From the NCBI GenBank assembly GCA_001570385.1, contig BBYL01000017.1:211970-275969 (forward strand): a DNA stretch of 64,000 bases, given 5' to 3'. Positions 61,032 to 64,000 of this stretch are shown in pieces. The position numbers and the translations under genes are program-made. The DNA comes from Microtetraspora glauca. Lineage in GTDB: Bacteria; Actinomycetota; Actinomycetes; Streptosporangiales; Streptosporangiaceae. The notes under the pieces are model-generated. The model did not search any database. It was not told the origin of the DNA and saw only the letters and a list, made by a program, of their open reading frames with translations. The first letter of the stretch is position 1. Each line of letters starts with the position of its first letter.

Positions 61032-61496
61032 ATGCTCGATTCGCTCGACAGCAAGCTGCTGATCACCATGCGTGACAACCCCAGGATCGGTCTCACCGAG
61101 CTCGCCCGTCTGCTCGGCGTCGCCAGGGGCACGGTCCAAGCGCGTCTGGAGAAGCTCACCGCGCGTGGCGTGATCGGCGATTTCGGGCCCACGGTGATGA
61201 CCGAAGAGATCGGCTACCCGATCCTCGCCTTCGCCTCCCTCCAGATCGCCCAGGGCAAGCTCGCCGAAGCCGTCGAGGCCCTGGACGGGATCCCCGAGAT
61301 CCTCGAGGTGTACGGCACAAGCGGCCAGGCCGACCTCCTCTGCCGTGTGGTGGCCCGGAACACGCCCCATCTCCAGGAGATCATCGCCCGCATTCTCGCC
61401 TCGCCCGCCGTCCAACGCAGCGACACGACGATCGCCCTCTCCACCCAGATCCCGTACCGCATCACCCCCCTCCTCGCCGCCGCCGTGTCTGTCTGA
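61032..61496 (+). CDS. Lrp/AsnC-family transcriptional regulator
   Basis: This 154-residue regulator has HTH_AsnC at residues 3-50 (DSLDSKLLITMRDNPRIGLT, then ELARLLGVARGTVQARLEKL) and an AsnC ligand/oligomer domain after residue 65 (YPILAFASLQIAQGKLAEAVEAL, VYGTSGQADLLCRVVAR). It is divergent from phenylalanine hydroxylase and probably activates it with phenylalanine or tyrosine as ligand, as with PhhR-type logic. ATG 61032 is chosen because HTH_AsnC starts just after it; longer frames upstream do not match the family. Confidence 0.85.
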   Translation: MLDSLDSKLLITMRDNPRIGLTELARLLGVARGTVQARLEKLTARGVIGDFGPTVMTEEIGYPILAFASLQIAQGKLAEAVEALDGIPEILEVYGTSGQADLLCRVVARNTPHLQEIIARILASPAVQRSDTTIALSTQIPYRITPLLAAAVSV

Positions 61497-61657
61497 CCGG
61501 CGGCGACGAGACTCGCCGCTGAACGCGAGCGGGCGTTTCCGATGCAGACCCGATGGCGCGGGTGGGCGCGGTGATCTGTGGGCCAGGCCCGGCAGGGTGT
61601 AGCCCGGGGTGCGGCGCGCCAGTCGGAGGTGAGTCGGCGCCGAAGGTCCACGCGTCG

Positions 61658-62722
61658 TCAACTGGCGGGCAGTGGGGCCTGGCCGAGAACGCGGGCGCCG
61701 TTGGCGGCGGAAGTGCGGACCGCGGCGAAGCCGGAGTCGATCATTTCCTGCTCGTAGGAGCGCAGCATCGGGATCAGCGGGCCGCCGTGGGCGAGTGCCG
61801 CGGTGAGCGCCGCCGCGTCACGCAGGGCCAGGTTGGCCCCTGCCCCGGCCGCCGGGCTCATGGCGTGGGCGGCGTCGCCAAGCAGCGTGACGCGGGTGGT
61901 CTCCCAGGGTGGGATCGGGACGCTGGTGCGCAGGGTCAACGGGAAGATCTCCCGCCAGCCGGCGATCATCCGCTGGATACGGGGATGCCAGCCGTACGTC
62001 ATCTCCCTGACGACGGCCCTGAGCCGCTCCTGCGTCATCAGCGGCAGGTCGGGCGGGAGATCCTCGGCGCGGATGCCGAATGAGCAGGTGGCGTAGTCGC
62101 GAGTCGGCGCGACGCCCACCACGCGATGGCCAGGGCCGGTGACCGCGGTGAACACGTTGCCCATGCCCTCGGCCAGTTCAACTGGGATCTTGCCGTATAG
62201 CTGGACGAGGCCGGTGCCGACGATGCGGGCGTGCGGCAGGTACTGGCGGCGGACCGCGGAATTGATACCGTCGGCACCGACGAGCACCTCGCCGGAGACG
62301 GTGGAGCCGTCGTCGAAGCGTGCTGTCACGCCGTCTGCCGCCGTCTGGAAGCCGGTCAACTGCCTGCCGTAGGTGATCGTCCCGGCCGCCTCGGCCAGCA
62401 GGGCATCGCGCAGCGTCTGCCGGTCGATCGACAGGTGCCGCCCGCCGAACTCGAGGACCTCAAGCACCTCGAGCGCGGGATCAAGGCGAACGAAGCGAGG
62501 TTCGGGTGTGTGAGCGGTGGCCAGGAACGCCGCCCACCGCTCGGGCGTCATCACGCCGGTCAGCGCGCCGATACCCACGTCGCTCAGGTGCAGGCGGTAG
62601 CCCTGCCACCGGACAAGGGGCGACAGGTCGCGCTCGTAGACGGCCACGTCGATCCCGGCCCTGCGCAGCCCGCTCGCCAGGGCCAGCCCGCCGAGGCCAG
62701 CCCCGATGACGATCACCTTCAC
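61658..62722 (-). CDS. FAD-dependent aromatic monooxygenase
   Basis: This 354-residue flavoprotein of the PheA/TetX-like group has the nucleotide motif GAGLGGLALASGLRRAGIDV at residues 7-26, YERD after strand 2, the second motif LVGADGINSAVR near residues 147-158 and the GDAAHAMSPAAGAGANLAL region near residues 282-300. Between these lies a shorter than usual substrate domain. It hydroxylates an aromatic or polyketide-like compound with NAD(P)H and O2. Its ATG overlaps the remnant of an NmrA-like gene upstream (ATGA), so the two came from one operon. The substrate is unknown. Confidence 0.82.
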   Translation of the reverse strand: MKVIVIGAGLGGLALASGLRRAGIDVAVYERDLSPLVRWQGYRLHLSDVGIGALTGVMTPERWAAFLATAHTPEPRFVRLDPALEVLEVLEFGGRHLSIDRQTLRDALLAEAAGTITYGRQLTGFQTAADGVTARFDDGSTVSGEVLVGADGINSAVRRQYLPHARIVGTGLVQLYGKIPVELAEGMGNVFTAVTGPGHRVVGVAPTRDYATCSFGIRAEDLPPDLPLMTQERLRAVVREMTYGWHPRIQRMIAGWREIFPLTLRTSVPIPPWETTRVTLLGDAAHAMSPAAGAGANLALRDAAALTAALAHGGPLIPMLRSYEQEMIDSGFAAVRTSAANGARVLGQAPLPAS

Positions 62723-62961
62723 CGCCGCTCACCACCGAAGTACGCAGCGTGCTCGGCGCCCCATGCCGACAGGGTCGTGCCAGGCGCCCCCGTGATGTCG
62801 CGCACCGTGGAGGTGACAGCCGGAGGCGGGGCCGCCGCCATCGTGGCGTAACCGGCGAGCGCCTCCTCGACGAGGCCGTCGGGGAACCCAGGGCCGGCCA
62901 GCCGCTCGGCCACCCTCCTGCCGACGTTTCCAGGAGCGCCGAGAACCAGGTATCTGCTCAT
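62719..62961 (-). pseudogene. NmrA-like NAD(P)-binding gene with large internal deletion
   Basis: This 80-residue product joins the first 22 residues of an NmrA-type Rossmann protein (RYLVLGAPGNVGRRVAERL) to its last part (GLVEEALAGYATMAA, TSTVRDITGAPGTTLSAWG). Intact members have about 270-290 residues, so some 200 central residues are missing while the reading frame is kept. The product would lack the cofactor pocket and is probably inactive. The gene still overlaps the monooxygenase gene (ATGA). The loss is similar in style to that in the neighbouring Lrp remnant. ATG 62961 has no strong ribosome site. Confidence 0.7.
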
Positions 62962-63042
62962 GCGTCGACAATCCCGCAGACCCGGCGGCCACGCAGGTTA
63001 CGCGCCCACAATGAGGCGATTAGTGGCATATAACGATGAAAT

Positions 63043-63620
63043 ATGGCGAAAACCAGCGTACTGAACGTGATGGATCACGCTCTCGTGCACGCGCTCCAGA
63101 TCGACGGCCGGGCCTCCTTCCGCGCAATCCCCGACGTACTCGGCGTCTCCGAGCACACAGTCGCCCGCCGCGACGACACCGTCTGGGTCCGGCTGCTGTC
63201 CGGCGGCACCGAGATCGCCTGCGGCGTCCAGACAGGCGACGACCAGGACGGTGACACGCTACTGCTGAAGAAGCTGCCGCGTACCCCGCGCATCGTCGCC
63301 ATGTCCGCGCACGCGACCCTGCACATGTTCGCCGGATGGCGCAGCCGGGTCGCGGTGCTCTCCGAGGAGCAGGCCGAGCGACTCCGGCCGGCTCGGCCGT
63401 ACGAGAGGGCGATCTCACTGAGCGGGGAGGACCACGCCCTTCTGCGTGTGCTGGCCCGGGACGGACGAGCCGGGTACGGCGAGCTGGTGTGACCTGGCGC
63501 GACACCCGCGACCTCTACCGCTATCTCACCGAGCGGGTAGCGCCCCTCCACGGCGTGCGCGAGCTGGAGACGGCACCCGTGATCCGCACGGTCAAGCGGG
63601 TGGGCACCCTCCTGCCCTGA
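63043..63620 (+). pseudogene. Lrp/AsnC-family double-domain regulator, broken
   Basis: The first frame (63043-63492) starts like an AsnC protein (VMDHALVHALQIDGRASFRA, then PDVLGVSEHTVARR), jumps in frame into a ligand-domain piece (VWVRLLSGGTEIACGVQ), and enters a second HTH (DHALLRVLARDGRAGYGELV) where a stop follows. The end of the original protein, DTRDLYRYLTERVAPLHGVR to TVKRVGTLLP, lies in another frame up to 63620. Intact relatives have about 330 residues with two HTH and two ligand parts, so two segments are missing here. It is divergent from the NmrA-like remnant and once probably controlled that operon. Confidence 0.7.
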
Positions 63621-63646
63621 GACACAGCCCGCGAGACACAGCCCGC
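63619..63646. repeat. Tandem 14-base direct repeat
   Basis: GAGACACAGCCCGC occurs twice head to tail, starting at the stop of the broken Lrp gene. It is a short tandem duplication. Confidence 0.85.
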
Positions 63647-64000
63647 GCCCGGCCGATGTCTCACGCGGTGCCCGTGCCATCGAGCGCGGCGAGCTGTCCG
63701 CCGACACCGATATCGAAGCCGACCGGGACCTCGGGACGTGGAAGAGGAGCGTCCGTAGGTGCTGGGCGGCTGGTGTTCGTAGGCGCTGCACTGGGCGGGG
63801 ATCACGGTGGTTGATGTTCGTAGGCGCTGCACCGGGTGGGGATCACGGTGGCTGGTGTTCGTAGGCACGGCGACGGGGGCTTGCTCCGGCCGGCCGTGAT
63901 AGTTGCGATCAGGTGCATACCGCTGTCGCGGTCGCGGGCGCGGTGGTTGCTGGCACGGTCTTACGCCGGCCTCCACAAACCCCCGCCTCCGCGCCCCCCT
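63647..64000. other. Right edge without a supported gene
   Basis: No frame here has a start, ribosome site and recognisable family. The stretch contains the 41-base tandem repeats and otherwise looks like a decayed or intergenic area next to the broken regulator. A gene entering from the right edge cannot be excluded. Confidence 0.5.
63771..63866. repeat. 41-base tandem repeats, about 2.3 copies
   Basis: Units start at 63771, 63812 and 63853 with T-G-(G/A)-TGTTCGTAGGC. The first two are 41 bases long and differ at four places; the third stops after 14 bases. A shorter, worn copy (GTCCGTAGGTGCTGGGCGG) precedes them at 63751. They are not inside a gene and have no CRISPR structure. Confidence 0.8.

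Noticed and set aside
63771..63866. Possible CRISPR array.
   Set aside because: The 41-base units are contiguous without spacers, and only two are full length.
63521..63976. Minus-strand frame of 151 codons at the right edge.
   Set aside because: It runs through tandem repeats and the broken regulator, has low-complexity Arg/Ser/Pro sequence and no ribosome site.

Overview
The window is high-GC DNA with dense, mostly short-spaced genes, many GTG starts, Hanks-type kinases with extracellular tails, PucR regulators, a DUF574 methyltransferase and a DUF4081 acetyltransferase. This points to a filamentous actinomycete, most likely of the Streptosporangiales (Nonomuraea, Streptosporangium or Microbispora type). 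That is inferred from gene content, not from a marker gene. I see no rRNA, tRNA, CRISPR array, prophage or intact insertion sequence; it reads as chromosome with a large accessory and catabolic share.

Layout. 1-1862: end of a polyamine-type ABC importer (potA fragment, potC, potB). 1987-4174: an aminosugar-kinase-like phosphotransferase and a SIS-domain protein. 4314-13227: an M48 protease, small enzymes and three divergent regulator/target pairs (TetR/NAD(P)-binding, MerR/DUF4188, MarR/amidohydrolase), each with a visible palindrome or repeated box. 13385-17473: a GntR regulator and the 5-oxoprolinase genes pxpABC plus a DUF1445 (D-glutamate cyclase-like) gene. 17574-30387: three Ser/Thr kinases (one with a triple Cys-paired ectodomain, one with WD40 repeats, one with a small ectodomain), mixed with an SDR, a thioesterase under a KstR-like box, a membrane-anchored CHAP protein and a TetR/MMPL pair. 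30667-31874: HipA-like/DUF3037 pair. 31855-38494: the dxr ... ispG ... DUF4081 region, interrupted by a cellulose-type LPMO gene and a secreted peptidase. 38615-40111: secreted trypsin-like protease and an acetyltransferase. 40142-45357: aldehyde dehydrogenase, TetR, PucR and gabT. 45520-49389: a small Cys protein, a PotD-like lipoprotein, an MFS transporter and a DUF574 methyltransferase. 49442-57906: a beta-alanine-type aminotransferase with mmsA, a DHA2 efflux pump with its TetR and a triple operator, then PucR, a DmpA-type beta-aminopeptidase and a cupin in one overlapping unit. 58368-61496: a NAGPA-type secreted protein, phenylalanine hydroxylase and its Lrp regulator. 61658-64000: an FAD monooxygenase beside two genes that have lost internal segments, then tandem repeats.

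Functional themes. Much of the window deals with small nitrogen compounds: polyamine import, GABA transamination and semialdehyde oxidation, beta-alanine to acetyl-CoA, 5-oxoproline/D-glutamate recovery and phenylalanine hydroxylation. These are mostly controlled by local PucR, GntR and Lrp regulators. A second theme is envelope sensing and remodelling (kinases, CHAP, proteases, NAGPA). The most unusual points are the LPMO gene where actinobacteria usually carry the site-2 protease gene between dxr and ispG, the kinase with three tandem Cys-paired ectodomains, the DUF1445-oxoprolinase unit with a possible leader peptide, the three operators spaced two helical turns apart at the efflux pump, and the decaying gene pair at the right end.
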